Shown piece by piece: positions 34,238 through 46,748 of a DNA stretch of 64,000 nucleotides. This DNA is from Dacryopinax spathularia. Lineage: Eukaryota > Basidiomycota > Dacrymycetes > Dacrymycetales > Dacrymycetaceae. Numbering within the stretch: position 1 is the first letter of the stretch; each line of letters begins with the position of its first letter. The stretch is taken from contig JBBPFI010000007.1 in the NCBI GenBank assembly GCA_037974965.1, forward strand, positions 1,669,429 to 1,733,428, in the 5' to 3' direction. The translations under genes and the position numbers were made by a program. The notes under the pieces were generated by a model that did no database searches, was not told where the DNA came from, and saw only the letters and a program-made list of their open reading frames with translations.

Positions 34238-34931
34238 ATGCTGTCCATGTCTGCCATCCTCCGCAGGCTACACCGCATTCTCCTCAAGGAGCACAACCCA
34301 AAGGCCATCAAGCACCCGGACAACGCTCCTGCCCCTCAAGCAGCAGAGATAACCGTCATCACCACTCCATTCGTGTTCAATCCCCTCGAGCGAGCAGAGA
34401 CGACCCCCGCACCTCAAGCTCATGGGTGGAAACGACGGCTCAGTGCACGCAAGACGGACGCGGCCACTGCACGCGCAGCGAGGGACAAAGCTGCGCAGAG
34501 TCACTATGTATTGAGGCGGAGCACGGTCCTCTTCCCGGTACGCTCGTTGCTCAGTTGCATCATATATGCGCATATACTGACCTTGATCGTAGGAAATGTC
34601 GGATGAAAAATGGGAAGCGCAGCTGTATGCGCATCAGAACCGCTCCATGCACGCGCTGCCCATGGCGACTGTGCATTTCTCGGCGCAGGTGATGGAGATC
34701 CCGCCTCCTGCTGTGACTGAGTCAACGCACCCCGCGACGGTAGAAGCCGCGCCTGCTCGTCCTACTGCACGCGTCCGTTCCCTTTCGACGCGGCCGAAAC
34801 GCAAGCCTGTGCCCTCACTCTACATGCTCGACCCAGACGGGGCTCCCATGCTCACGCCTCTTCCGCCTTCTCCTATGCTCTCGGCCTGCCAAGAGTTGGA
34901 GGACGGCGAGCTCGCAGAGTTGGCCGTCTAG
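34238..34931 (+). CDS. Hypothetical protein, small basic
   Basis: Exons 34238-34537 and 34593-34931 give 212 aa. N-terminus MLSMSAILRRLHRILLKEHN is amphipathic; then low-complexity Pro/Ala/Arg-rich sequence with EMSDEKWEAQLYAHQNRSMH after the splice and an acidic end ELEDGELAELAV. No family recognised. Support comes from the clean intron (GTACGC to CGTAG, phase 0), an upstream TATA box and continuous frame. The intron includes CATATATGCGCATATA. Confidence 0.5.
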
Positions 34932-36880
34932 CACACTTCTTTCATGACCTATTCCGTATTTCTTTATTCTGTATTTCTCCGGTTCTCGAGGATCAGGTAG
35001 GCTGGTACGGCACATCCGCCACTTCGGACGTTCTCCCTAGTCATTTCTTTTCCCCTCTTTCGCGATGTTCATGACCCATTCACGCTCACTTGTACTCTTC
35101 CTCGCAACAAAACGTCTAACAAATCCTGGATGCGCAATGTAACCCTCTATTTCCTGCATACATGCACTCTTGCAGCTGCACCAAGTGTGGACGCACCTCA
35201 AGGCAACCATTGTAAGTAGAAGAGGGTCCAAAATCCCGCATATTTCGTGCCTCGCGAAGAACCCAACCCGATGGAGCCGGCCGACGGAAGACCGCCCTTA
35301 TCTCTTCCTCATCCTTCCCGGAAGGCTACTCCTTCCTTGCTGGCGTCATACACCACCACCACCACCACTGAGCACTAGCGAGCGAGCGAGCCCGTGGAGG
35401 GAGTGACGCAGACTTGCTGAGGTGGTGGGATGATACCAGTGCTCTCTAGCGGCGCCGAGAGCTAGGTCCGACCGCGCTAGGCAAAAGGGTTGTTCACTTG
35501 CTAGAAAAGTCAGACAGGCTGCGATGTTCATGCTCGGCAGGTCTCGGGCACTAAGCGCGACCCTTACTCGGCGACCAGTGACTAGTGGAGGAAGGTAGAG
35601 CCTCTGCGAAAGAAGCCTGACTGTTGCCCTTGGACACGTGTTTGTTGGTATGCTCCGGGCACAGTCCAGGGCGTTGAGTCAGCTCGAAGCCGACGATCGA
35701 GGCATCCAATCGTCTTGAGATCGTCGGTCAGTACCTCGTTCAGTGCCAAAGCAGCATAAAACCACACCCAAACAACGCGCTCTTCCTCCGATCGAACGTA
35801 CCATAAAGTCCAGTCGCGCCGAGAGAAACGCCCATCCCGCACCGTTCCCCTGCGGCTACCCATAGATCCGGAAACTCATCAGTGAGCTGGCAGAGTCGTG
35901 CCTAGCCCAGGCCGTTCTTGTGCCGTTCTTTTTGGCTCAATAAGGAAGGTGGGCGGGTGGGAGCTAGGCTTTCGAAAGCACCCTTCCTTCTGCTTGGGAG
36001 CGTGGGGATGGGGAGGGGTGCGGGCGGTTGGTGCGAGGAGCAGCCGATTTAAGTGAGTACATTCGGAAGGAGTTTGTGGACTTGCCCATTCGTAAGAGGG
36101 TTGGCAATGAGGTAGGACCACATCGTTGAGAGCAAGCTTAAGAACATGCGACTTCAGCACTGAAGACAACCACTTGTGCGCGTATCGGACCGATCGACAT
36201 CTGCAGCCGTCTTCGGGGAGCGAAATCCCTCTCGTCCGCGGTAGCTACAGTCCAAGGTCCGCTCGTCAGCGCGATGTTCCGAGCCCGCCTGATTGTTTTC
36301 GCCTGTGAGGGCAAACAGCAAACAACACCAGCTTTCGCAATTGCTTCTTTTCGGGGAAACTTCAATCCGATACGCGCTTCTCCGCGTTACATTTTCGTCC
36401 TACGCGCTGATCTGACCGCCCGGAGCCCCGGACCGAGACCGAGTTCATCCTCGCGAGTTCCTGTTTCATTTCAAGTCGCTTAAACGAGCAATCGAGGTTA
36501 TGAAGTTCTTGCGTAAAAGCTCGTGCTACCCCGGTTGAGCCATTCAGTCGGCAGAGATGTTCGGTCGGAAGAGCAGGGGACCGGCGCTTCTCCGGCCGAG
36601 AGCCAGGGTAGAGTGACGTCAGAGAAGCATCTTTGCGGGACCAGATGTTTGGCTTCTCCAGCTTTTGGGGGAATCAGCTCTGTTCTCCACACGATCGACT
36701 CATTCCAGCTGACGAGCTATTTATAATGCATATATCAACCCTCAGAAATGCTTGCCAACACCCACCTTTCCGCTTGCACTTGCTCGACGTATCACTGTGC
36801 TACGAGCGGGAGACAGCCGCTATTCCTGTATCAGTCCAACGTCTGCTTGGCTTGGACCTGCTTGTCTATTGAACGTAACA
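34932..36880. other. Long gene-poor spacer
   Basis: Almost 2 kb with no gene I can support. Includes an ACC microsatellite near 35351 followed by AGCG repeats, and TATTTATAAT at about 36719, about 160 bp upstream of the next gene and likely its TATA box. Confidence 0.45.
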
Positions 36881-39010
36881 ATGGGTCTTCTATGGACTGA
36901 ACAGTCCACCTTGCGTGGCAAGGCGTTAGTCGCTGCAATCACTTCAGTATGCTCTTCGGGATTCCTCCTCTTTGGATATGATCAAGGTCAGCACCAGCAG
37001 TCTGCCTGACCCGTCTTATCTAACATGCGCAGGCGTGATGTCCGGCGTGATCGTGTCGCAAAATTTCCTGGATCTCATGGGGAACCCGAACCCGTCTCTC
37101 ACTGGCGCCATATCCTCTCTGTACGACGTCGGCGCCATCTTTGGAGGCCTTGCTTGCGCTGTTTTTGGCGAGCGCATCGGCCGACGAGGAGTGCTCATGT
37201 ATGGAAGTATCGTTACAATCATCGGTGCTATCCTGCAGTGTGCCACGTACTCTTTGGGTCAGATGCTTGCAGGTCGTGTTGTGACGGTGAGATAGGCTCG
37301 ACCTCGTTTCTGGATCCTCCTGAAGCTTGAATGCAGGGGCTTGGCGTTGGCTTCATCTGCTCTATATGCGCGGTCTATCAAGCTGAGATCTCGGTGCCAA
37401 TCCATCGTGGTTGGCTTACTTGCTGTCAATTAACCACCATGCTTTTTGGGTATGTTTTATGGACGTGCAGCCAGCTGGATTCTGACAGTCGGTTAGCTTA
37501 ATGGTTGCCTACTGGCTGAACTACGGTCTATCGTTCACCAACTCGACTGCACAATGGCGCTTCCCGCTCGCATTCCAGATTATCTTCGCCATTTACACGG
37601 GTCTCGTCACCGTTTTCCTTCCGGATACGCCTCGATGGCTGATGAGGCATCGACCCAAGTCTGGTGAAGGTCTCGCTGTTCTGGCAGCTCTCCGCGGGAA
37701 GAGCGAGGATCATCCGGAAGTCAAGAACGAAGCTCAGGAGATCCAGACTGCTATCGCTGTTGAAGAAGCTGAGGAAGGCGGCTGGCTTGATGTCTTCAGA
37801 GATGGGGGAGTCAAGGGCAACGCGCGTGTTGCCCTTGCTATGGGCATCCAATTCATGCAGCAGATGACGGGGATCAACATCGTAACGTACGGCGCCCCGC
37901 ATATGGAAGAACTCGCTCCTAAACAATAGATAGGTACTACGCGCCTACGCTCTTCCAAACCTCCCTGGGTATGGGGCATTCCCTTTCTCTGCTCTTGGGA
38001 TGTCTTCTGCAAGTGTGGTACGTCTTCGCGTCCTTCCTTACGGTGAGTCTTTAGGCTGCACCCGTCGTCTTGTGCTGATATGGTTGGCAGTGGTATACCA
38101 TTGATCGAGTGGGACGGTATGGGAAGCCACTTCTCTACCTAGATTGGGGTCTGAGGCAAATCCAGGCGGCCGCTCTTCATAATCAACGCTATCGGAATGT
38201 GCCTGATTCTGGTTGGGGAAGCCATTTGTGTTGCTGTCGGAGGCACGGGCGCAGGAATTGCAGCCGTCGTTCTTATCTTCCTGTTCGAGGGTTGTTTCAC
38301 TTGGGGTATGTTTATTCTCATAAATAAGGTATTTGCCGCTGATGCATTGGTAGGATGGATGGCTACTGTGTGGGTTTATCCTCCAGAAATCATGCCCTTG
38401 CGAACGCGGTCCAAAGGCGCCTCATTGGCAAGTAAGTGGCTGAACTGGCCGATGTCGGTCGTATCTGACCGCTGCTTGCTTTAGCTGCGGCTGACTTTGC
38501 CGGCAACTTCCTAGTGGTAGAAGTTACACCAGTGAGTGGTAATTCACCCGATCTAGCACCCTCACTGACGTTCAATAAGGTTATGCTGGCCAACATCGGA
38601 TAGTATGTACCGCGCTCTTCCTCACGACACCCTGTTGACGCCGCCTTAGTCGGAGTTATCTCGTTTGGGCAGTGCTAAACCTCGCAAACGCCATCATCGT
38701 GTTCTTCTGCTACCCAGAGACAGCCAACCTAACACTCGAAAGCGTCGATTCTCTCTTCATTGTCGGCAAGTCCTCCACATCGGAGAAACCGACGTCGGCC
38801 GACCCTGCATCGAGCGAAGAGGTCGTGGCACCTGCAAATGCTTCGGCGTATTCTCTCGGCATCGATCGTTTCACTCTGCCTGTGGTCCGCCGGGCAAAGG
38901 CAATGCAAGTCGAACTGAAGCGAAAGAGAGCGGAGGGTTCAAGGACGATTGGAATGGATGACGTAGGTAAGGTTGAGGAGCAGATGCGCGTAGAAAACGT
39001 AAGCGCGTGA
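36881..39010 (+). CDS. MFS hexose-type transporter
   Basis: Eleven exons: 36881-36986, 37033-37286, 37337-37449, 37497-37886, 37934-38042, 38091-38116, 38166-38305, 38354-38431, 38485-38531, 38580-38602, 38650-39010; 548 aa. Seen: SGFLLFGYDQGVMSGVI, GERIGRRGVLMYG, VYQAEISVPIHRG, FLPDTPRWLMRH, QFMQQMTGINIVTYYAPTLF, DRVGRRPLFI, VWVYPPEIMPLRTRSKGASL and CYPETANLTLESVD, the classical sugar-porter set. Not a tandem copy of the transporter at 9-10.8 kb; exon structure and sequence differ. Substrate unknown. Confidence 0.92.
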
Positions 39011-39141
39011 GACTGTACCAGAGGCAGTGTACCCGATCTTTCCTAATCTAATAGTTACATCCGACCTGCAGGTGTCCGCGACTAGAGTACAGATGTTCCG
39101 CCTGCTATCCTTACAACAAATCACTTCCGCGCCCAGTCTAC

Positions 39142-41601
39142 CTAGCTATCATCCCCTATGCCCCACTTGCCAACCTCGGTCATGGCTGCTTCTCCGCCCT
39201 CCGCGATGACAGGATCTTCTAGCAAATCGCCTACCATTTCCCATGGTTCTTTGCCGGCACCCCATTTTAGTACCTTCTCCTTAAATCTCTCTCCCATCGC
39301 TCTGTCTAGGGTCCCTTCGTTTCCTCCGAAAACTGTAGTGAAGACACGAGATGCGATGGCTCGATCGAACACGTAGGAGTAGTAGGTCGCTCCGTAACTG
39401 AAGAGATGTCCAAATTGTGTCTGCCAAGAAGTGCCAGGCGCGTAAGGGAGGACACCCATGGTCTCGTGCAGGCGAGCCCATTCCGTAGTACTGTCGTCCC
39501 GCTTAGCACTATGTAAGACCTGATCCAGAGCGGAGAGCATGATTTGATGTTGGCTATTAAGGGCGCTCAACTGATCGTTCGCCAATATATGTTTGCGAAG
39601 CTGGTCGTAGGGCAGAGGGAGTCCGGTCTTGTGGTGCCGAGCGAACAGTCCAACACAAGCGGGTGATTGGACTAGATGTTCCATGAGGATAGACGGCAGC
39701 TCAACGAAATCCGTCGCGCAGCGCGTTCCGGCCACATTGTGGTAATCTGTTCGACCTATCATGGCTATATTCTTGTGAGTAAGCGAAAAGCCATGCGTTG
39801 GCAAGAGGGAGACAACATACAGTGGATGGCATGGCCCATTTCGTGGAAAACAGTTTCCACGATGGGCCACGACAACAGGCTCGGAAGTGAACGCGACGGT
39901 CCCACGTCGCAAGTCAGCACGATAATCGGCAGTTGGTATTTCCGCGTCGATCCGTTTGGTCGTACCGATGGCACTTGAAGCGGTAACGCGAGGTCGATGC
40001 CATCCTCTTGGGCGGCAATAGCGTCACCGGCTATGTCATCGTCATCTACCCGGCGCGAACACCGCACAGTGTAGTGCGCGGCGCCCGAACTCTTGCCTTC
40101 TCTGCTGAAAGCGTCGACGTAGATATAGCCAATCACGCCTTGCGTTTCGTCCACGACTTCGAGCTTTCGTATGTCTTCATGCCATGCTTCTCCGCTTGCC
40201 ATCGATGCCGGCCGGAGGGATATCCCATACAAGCGGGTAAATAGTCGAGATAGGCCTTGAACGACCGTTCCCAGGGAGAAGTACGACGAAAGGGAGATAT
40301 GTGAATGTGGTGTCGGTATCTTACGCGCATAGTAATCCCGATCCCAGGGTTGTAAAGGGGGGACGGAGTCGAGGTTGAGTTCAATCTGCTTTGCCCTAGC
40401 AATGGCAAGGACATCTGCAATGGCTGCTGGGCGATGATGTTCGCTCAGGGTACGCAAGAAACGCATGACATGTTCTGACCGGGAATTAGACGGCCGCGAA
40501 TGAAGTGAAGAGACACATACCAGGTTTTTTGGCCATAGTATTGCCGAGTGCCATCTCAGCATAACTATTGTAACCGATGAGCTTGGCCAAATTGGTCCTT
40601 GCGTCTAAAAGTGCTTCGAGGGTTTTCAGTTGGCCTTCGGTGCTGACATTGGCTCCGATGAAAGCAATCTTTCTGGCTTCTTCATTTGGGGCAAATTGGG
40701 TGATGAGGTAGTGAGCGCGACTATGAGGTGTAATTCGTAGGGTCTTGCTGTGCCACCTCGAGCTGGAAGTTGAGATTACCTCTTGCCGGTAGGAGGTCGG
40801 CATACCCTGCAGAAGTTTGACGGGCATATCGTAAGGCGGCCGACTGCTGCCGGATTGCTGGAGAAACTTGGAGCCCAGAACAAGGACCTCGTCGGACAAC
40901 TGTACGCAGCGCTCACGAGCGGCATCTGGGAGGTGGATTCCCGATTTTTCGAAGTCATAGAGAAATAGCCGCGCTACTTGTTGCTCTTCGTACGTTGTAC
41001 TTGCAAGCATTTCCGGGTCCTTCAGAAATGCTGTCAGAATCTAGGTAAGTCTCAGTTCTCGCCGCAGGCTCATCTATTCTGCACTCACATTGTGAAGATC
41101 GATGTCCGTATTTAACGTGTTCATGTAAGAGCACAAGTATTCGTAGACAGCATTTGCTGCTTCGATTATTTGAGGCTCCGGATGAGCGTGTCGTATGAGC
41201 TCGCACATGTCAATCACAATGCAGAGAGCGTCGCTCAGTCTATCAAGCGTCTTCACTAGTTTCCTGAACTCGGAAGGTGATTGTCCCGCGGATTTCGCAC
41301 GAGCCACCAGTATCTTTGCGCGAGAGAGCGTCCGGTCCCCAAGAGCGATGATTGAGCCTGGGGAAGACATTTCGGGATATCCGAATAGACCAGTAGGTTT
41401 CGTGCTGCCTGACGGATAAGATGAAGTGGGCTCATCGAAAACACGACGCAGTTCGGCATCATCAGCCAGCGAAGTGGACGTCTCCCCCAAGACAGGGTGA
41501 GCAACTGAAGCTCTGGCATAGTGTCGTCGAAAGACTGTTTTGTATATCTTGACACGTCCATTAATTCTGGTAGCCTTGGGTATAGAGCGTAGAAAACTCA
41601 T
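39142..41601 (-). CDS. OCT1: Mitochondrial intermediate peptidase
   Basis: M3-family zinc metallopeptidase that removes an octapeptide from imported matrix proteins after MPP. Exons 41601-41089, 41040-40521, 40474-39821 and 39764-39142 give 769 aa. Seen: basic N-terminus MSFLRSIPKATRINGRVKIY as presequence, GLFGYPEMSSPGS, then the zinc site VETVFHEMGHAIHSMIGRTD near residue 555 (split by an intron after HAIHS), and AGTRCATDFVELPSILMEH, all diagnostic for MIP/Oct1. No breaks. Confidence 0.95.
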
Positions 41602-42194
41602 GCCGCCAGGAGTCCTTCCAGTTCAGCGGTCCAATACAGTGATGAGGAAGCACAGAAGTTGCGGGGTCAGGGCCCTTTGATTCCGCATTCTGTGGGAACC
41701 TCGAACCCGGAAGCTTTCGTCTTTTTCCTGGTTACGACGTTCTCTGTCTGTACTCCGCAGACTTGCATTCCTCCTTGTCCACCTTGGCAAGCATGAAGTA
41801 ACATCAGCTTGTTCGCTAGGTAAGCCTCTGTCCAGCACTCTCTTTATTCATATGATGTTGTACTTGTAATTTGCGTTCGAGCGTCTGCTCCATTAAAGGG
41901 GCCGAATCGCCTTCGTGCCCTGGAGACGGATGCATGAGACAATTTTCCTTGCTGATCCACCTTTGCACAAACCAACCGTCGTATGTTGCGCTAATACCTC
42001 TCCCAGATACAATCGTAACGTTCTCTTGTTTTAAGTACCAGGACAGCGCAGTTGCTACCGTAGTTACCCAAATAAGAAGCCCCGAGGCTGTGCGTTGTTG
42101 CGTAGCGCGTTTCTTTGCCAGAAGCCATCCCTTGCTCGTCTCGTCCTCTTCTGACCTGAACCACCACTCACAGCACCACTGAATAATATAAACA
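41602..42194. other. Intergenic, no supported gene
   Basis: Divergent spacer between OCT1 and the small membrane protein gene. A minus-strand frame crosses it but overlaps the first exon of the neighbour antisense; see rejected list. Confidence 0.4.
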
Positions 42195-42770
42195 ATGGCG
42201 CCCAGAGTTATGTCGCTGTTCCAAATGCTCTTGCTGGTATATCTCGAGGTGCGATAGGCGTTCATTGCTGTCAAATAGCTCTGATCTTTGCCCATACAGC
42301 CCATCGGGTTCTCCGTTCTGGGCGCTATTCCGGTTGTCAAAGATCCCGCCGCATTCCAAGCTGGTCATGCACCGGCTGGCCAAGCTCCGATCTCCCTGAC
42401 TCTAGCCAACCGAGTCACCCTTTATCAGTATGCCGCCTTGCTGGTGGTTGTCGGCCTATCTTCAACCCTCGTAATGCATACTGCTCTTCGTCTGGACGAT
42501 CCGACCGGACGATCCCAGAGACGCATTATCAAAGCCATGCAGATTGCCCTCCTTGTAGGAGATTTCTGCTTCGCGTCCGCTTCGGTGGTACCATACATCG
42601 AGGCCGGCCTCGTGGACTACCTCAACCCGATCAAAGTCTTTACGGGCAAGGCGCCGTACCTCATGGCTCCGTTCCTCGGTCTCTGGCTCAGCGCGAGCCT
42701 TTCAGCCATGAGGATTGCTTGGCTCTTTGGCCTGGGACGAGGGACCGCGTTGGAGAAGAAGAAGCGGTAA
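42195..42770 (+). CDS. Small multi-pass membrane protein (DUF7704-like)
   Basis: Exons 42195-42248 and 42300-42770 give 174 aa. About four hydrophobic segments: VMSLFQMLLLVYLE continuing into GFSVLGAIPVV, YQYAALLVVVGLSSTLVM, QIALLVGDFCFASASVV and MAPFLGLWLSASLSAMRIAW. The order, including LVGD in the third segment and the basic C-terminus, resembles a fungal family of small four-helix membrane proteins I know as DUF7704; function unknown. Its 3' end faces TFB2's 3' end, 22 bp apart. Confidence 0.65.
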
Positions 42771-42792
42771 ATGATGGAAAGTATGGTACATG

Positions 42793-44635
42793 CTATGCTT
42801 CTGCTCTGCGTCGGATAAACTCTCTTATGTTCTCGTGTCCGTCTTCTCGAACGAACATCTTTCTCTTCTCTCGGCTCTCCCATAATACAACATCTAGCTG
42901 TTTAGCGTAGCTCAATACCAGATCGAAATCGCCTTGCGAGTTGAAGTCCTCGTAGAGGTAGCCGTTCTCAGCCTTGACGCGGTTCTTCTCTAGCTCCCAC
43001 AAGCGAATTTGGTCTTGAACGGTGACGGGCAGAACTGGATTCTAGGTGCGAGTCAAGCAGCGATACGCGAAGGACGGCCTCAACGCTTACATTCTTGTGC
43101 ATCATCGGATGGGCATGTACCGTGAGGTAGCTTATGATCTAGTGAGAGTCAGCACTGAACGGTAGACGACGCCGGCGTACTCGCCTGATCAGCTGTGATA
43201 CCGTTGTCCAGTGCTCCCTTGATGCTCTCTCGAGTCAGACGACCCACAACAAGATTCTCAAATCGGCTGTGGAGCGAGACGAACAGATTCAGAACCGCAA
43301 TTTGGAGCGGATTTTCTGTCAGGCGGGGGTTGGTATTGCAGATTGACTGTCTGGCTGTAACACGTACCGGTATATGCATATAATCGGTAATTGGTCTCGA
43401 GAATGATGAAGCCCTCCGAAGAGGCAGCCTTTTCGTGCTTGCTGCTGGAGAACGATAGATTGGACGTGGAGGTGAGAGTCGTGGCTAGTCTGGTGGGGTA
43501 GAAACGCGTGCGATCGTTCGGATCCCGGCGATAGATCAGGCCGTAATCCAGGAAGTCTTCAAGCATCACGGCTTGCGTTTGCGATAAGTTTTCGGTCGAG
43601 TATTCCTGCCCGAGCTGCATGCTGCCGAGCATGAAGAGGAAACCGATCACTTCGACCAAGTCTCGACCTTGTTCCTGCATGGAGTGAATCTATCGCTTCT
43701 TATGGTAGCTTGATTCGGCTCACCTCGCTCATAGCCAAATATTGTAGAAGAAGCTCCCAAAGCTGGGTGTGGGAGTCTTCCAACAGGAACTGGAAGCCCT
43801 TACTCGTGATACGGGATTCTGGGTTTCGCTCTCCTCCTCTTGAGGAACTCTCAGCGTCTGCTTCACCGTACTATTGGAGAGGACGTACATCGGTATCATC
43901 AACCCGCTCCTTCGCAGCAGATAGATGACAGCGAGCGAGGGCGGCGGGACACGGCCAGCAGAGGAGCCCGACGAGACCATGAAGTGTAGAATGCTCTGAG
44001 AGGGGTCAGTCTGTGACCGTAGCGAATGGAGTGACACGAACCTCCCATCTCTCCAACGCATAGTCATCCAACTGCTCGGTCGTCATCTTCTCCTTCCCAC
44101 GACTGCTGCAGGGCACGCCAAAGCTGCGGTGATCCCCCCTACGTGGCGCTCTGAGAATACTGATCCACTGCACTGGATAGCAACATACCCTCCTGTCAAA
44201 GCACGGCGAAGACCAGCTTGGAACGCGGGCAACAGGAGAACACGATTGCTTCCCTCTTTGGCGATGTGCAGGCGAACGAGGCTCTGGACGGCCGTTTGAT
44301 AATGTCTTGTGTTGGAGGTGAGATAATCATCGCATACGTGCAGCAAGCGCGTACTTTCGGGCACTTTCGGTGGGTACAACCCAAGCGGTGAGGTCGACGC
44401 CCGTTTTGCTATCGAGCCATAGCAGGCTCATGACTATCTGACGGGCGACATCGTCCAGCAGTCTAGTCATCAAATAAGCAAGCGTGACACCCTTCAGACG
44501 CATCTGCGTTCACCTGAATACTGCCAAGCACGCACTCGGTCTGGCGTACAACCTTGCCAGAGTTGTCTGCGGTCGAGTTTGGAGAAATGCATGAATTGGC
44601 GGTAACTGATCTGGTTGTGAATGTTTGGCAGACAT
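42793..44635 (-). CDS. TFB2: TFIIH core subunit TFB2 (p52)
   Basis: Subunit of transcription/repair factor TFIIH that regulates the XPB helicase. Ten exons (44635-44514, 44462-44355, 44305-44189, 44138-44042, 43995-43889, 43838-43724, 43689-43368, 43315-43185, 43138-43091, 43041-42793) give 471 aa. Seen: [115 protein letters not shown] and the C-terminal [12 protein letters not shown] block. The intron after ITADQ is GC-AG (CAG/GCGAGT). The acceptor at 43839 has alternatives. Confidence 0.93.
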
Positions 44636-44778
44636 TGGAGAGGGAGCCTTCTTGCTCTCGGAGCCCTGACTGGTACCCACAGCCACTTTTGTCATGTCGG
44701 TCAATCGACATGGCATTGACGCGCGCGACGCGACGCGTCTTACCCCACCGTTGCTGAACTGTTTGCCACCAACCGACA
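44636..44778. promoter_or_regulatory. Divergent TFB2-PRI2 promoter
   Basis: Only 143 bp separate the start codons of two head-to-head essential nuclear genes, so they must share a bidirectional promoter. Contains CGCGCGACGCGACGCG around 44720, a possible MluI-box-like site. Confidence 0.6.
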
Positions 44779-46687
44779 ATGCAAAACTCAAGAGCGCGCA
44801 CACAAAATGCTGGCAAGCTAGCACCGGGAATCTCTGTTAAGGAGGAGCTCGGACCATATCCACATAGGCTTAATTTGTATGTAGACAGTCCAGCCTACCT
44901 CTCTACCTCTCTGACGCCAGTCTCAGCTATGACACGCCGCCTCAAGGAGATGTGACCGTGGAGGAATTCGAGACGTTCGCGATTGATAGGCTGAGAGGTA
45001 AGCATCGCAGTCCCCGGGCTGACTGGCATTCCTGAATCGGCGCCCTAGTGCTAGCTGAAATCGAGTCGTCGCTGATTCGAAATCGTACATGGGACGACCT
45101 GCGCCAGTTGACGATCGCCCAGTGTACGAAATACTTGCCGCTGGACGCCAATACCGCACCAGCGGACCTCTACCAACAGAGGAGAAAGGACCACATCAGC
45201 CATTTTGTCCTGAGACTGGCGTTCTGCCGATCGTGCGTCTTCTGTCCTCACTTCTGCGCTTGTGCTGACTGTGTCCGCAGGGAAGAGCTGCGACGTCGGT
45301 TTGTTAAGGCTGAAACCACGCTTTTCAAGATACGATACGACAAAGATGACACACAAGAGCGTAATAAGTTTCTGGACTCCATAAAGTTGAATTGGGAGAG
45401 GGTCCGTCATATCTCGAGGAATCGCTCAGGAGTGCACACAGCGCTGACCCTTATCACAGGTTGACGAGGAGGAGATGAAGGACGCGCATATACGGGCGGG
45501 ATTGCAAGCTCAAGCGGAATACTTGAAGAAGCCGGAGTATACGAAGGATACTTTCTACAAGGTGTGTTTGGTCACGGACTTGAACAGGCCGTGCAGCTGA
45601 GGAACGGCTAGACACATTGGACGCAAGTGCCCGAACTGGTCGAGCGAAGGAGAGTTTTCCTATGGCAGGGATGGGCTTATGTGCCGTCGAGAGAGCAAAG
45701 CACACTCGTCTTCCAGGAATTCCAAACCCGCCTGGAACGCGCACTAGAGGTGCGTTACTGGAACACTGTCTCATCATGCCCTACTGATAGTCCCGTCTAG
45801 ATGACTGCGAAGGCCTTACCGCGGCTAGACGAAGACGATCGGCTTCTACCCGTGCTCGATCATCTATCGCAAGGGTTCACAGCTGGTGTTCCCTCTGAAT
45901 TCGTTGGTCCGGAGGATGACTTCGGAGAGACGATAACTGCCGACATGATTGATGATTTGGCGGTGAAGCACTTCCCTCTGTGTATGCGGAACCTGCACGA
46001 TCGCCTACGCAAGGACCGACATCTCAAGCACTTTGGTCGTCTTCAGTACACCTTGTTCTTAAAGGTTTGTCAGGGCTTTGCTGAAGAGACGCGACTGACA
46101 AGTTGGCAGGCATTGGGTGTGTCTGTAGAGGAGGCCATCGTTTTCTGGCGGAAGGCGTACGGGGGGACGATGACAGATGACAAGTTCAACAAGGAGTACA
46201 AGTACAATATCCGACACTCTTACGGTCTGGAAGGAAAACGCGCCAATTACCCAGCCAAGAGGTTCGTTCCTGCCCTTCGCGCTTGCCGTTGCTCATTGGC
46301 TAATCAATCCAAAGCTGTCAAACCATCCTCACTTCAAATCAGCCGGGCCCAACCGACTCCCATGGATGCCCGTACAGGCATTTCAGTCCCGAAAATCTAC
46401 AACTCGCGCTTTCCGCCACTTTCAACATCCCGGCCTCGGAGCAGACCGAGATTATGGCTGCGGTGAAGGGGCAGCACTACCACATCGCCTGTACTCGTGT
46501 GTTCGAGCTGACGCACGCGAAGTATGGCGTCAAGAAAGGGGAAGGCCTGGGCAGTGCAGAGACCGTCTCTCATCCGAACCGGTATGCCGCTCGAAGCCGC
46601 GAGTTGGAGAAGGAGAGAGCAGAAAAGGTGAAAGGAGCGCCTGCAGTCGAGGTGAAGCTGGATGCAGAGGACGTCGTGATGACGTGA
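44779..46687 (+). CDS. PRI2: DNA primase large subunit
   Basis: Iron-sulphur subunit of primase that helps start RNA primers in the DNA polymerase alpha complex. Nine exons (44779-44876, 44921-44997, 45049-45232, 45281-45401, 45460-45561, 45612-45749, 45801-46064, 46110-46261, 46315-46687) give 502 aa. Seen: SYDTPPQGDVTVEEFETFAI, AFCRSEELRRRFVKAETTLF, PRLDEDDRLLPVLDHLSQG, and four cluster cysteines near 301 (FPLC), 380, 397 (HGCPYRHF) and 438 (IACTRVFE). YNIRHSYGLEGKRANY is the template-binding stretch. Intact. Confidence 0.95.
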
Positions 46688-46748
46688 GGGAAGGCTTGTG
46701 TTGATATCTCGGTGTATGATTATAGGATGACGATTCCGATTCTCCGTA

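Noticed and set aside
33442-34692. 416-codon plus-strand open frame
   Set aside because: Composition is not protein-like (His/Pro/Arg/Ser runs), it crosses the CT-rich leader and a TATA box and then overlaps the better-supported spliced gene at 34238 in another frame.
41816-42340. Minus-strand frame of about 174 codons with hydrophobic stretches
   Set aside because: Protein-like in places but antisense to the first exon of the DUF7704-like gene and without family or splice support. Kept as a possible small gene only if transcripts appear.
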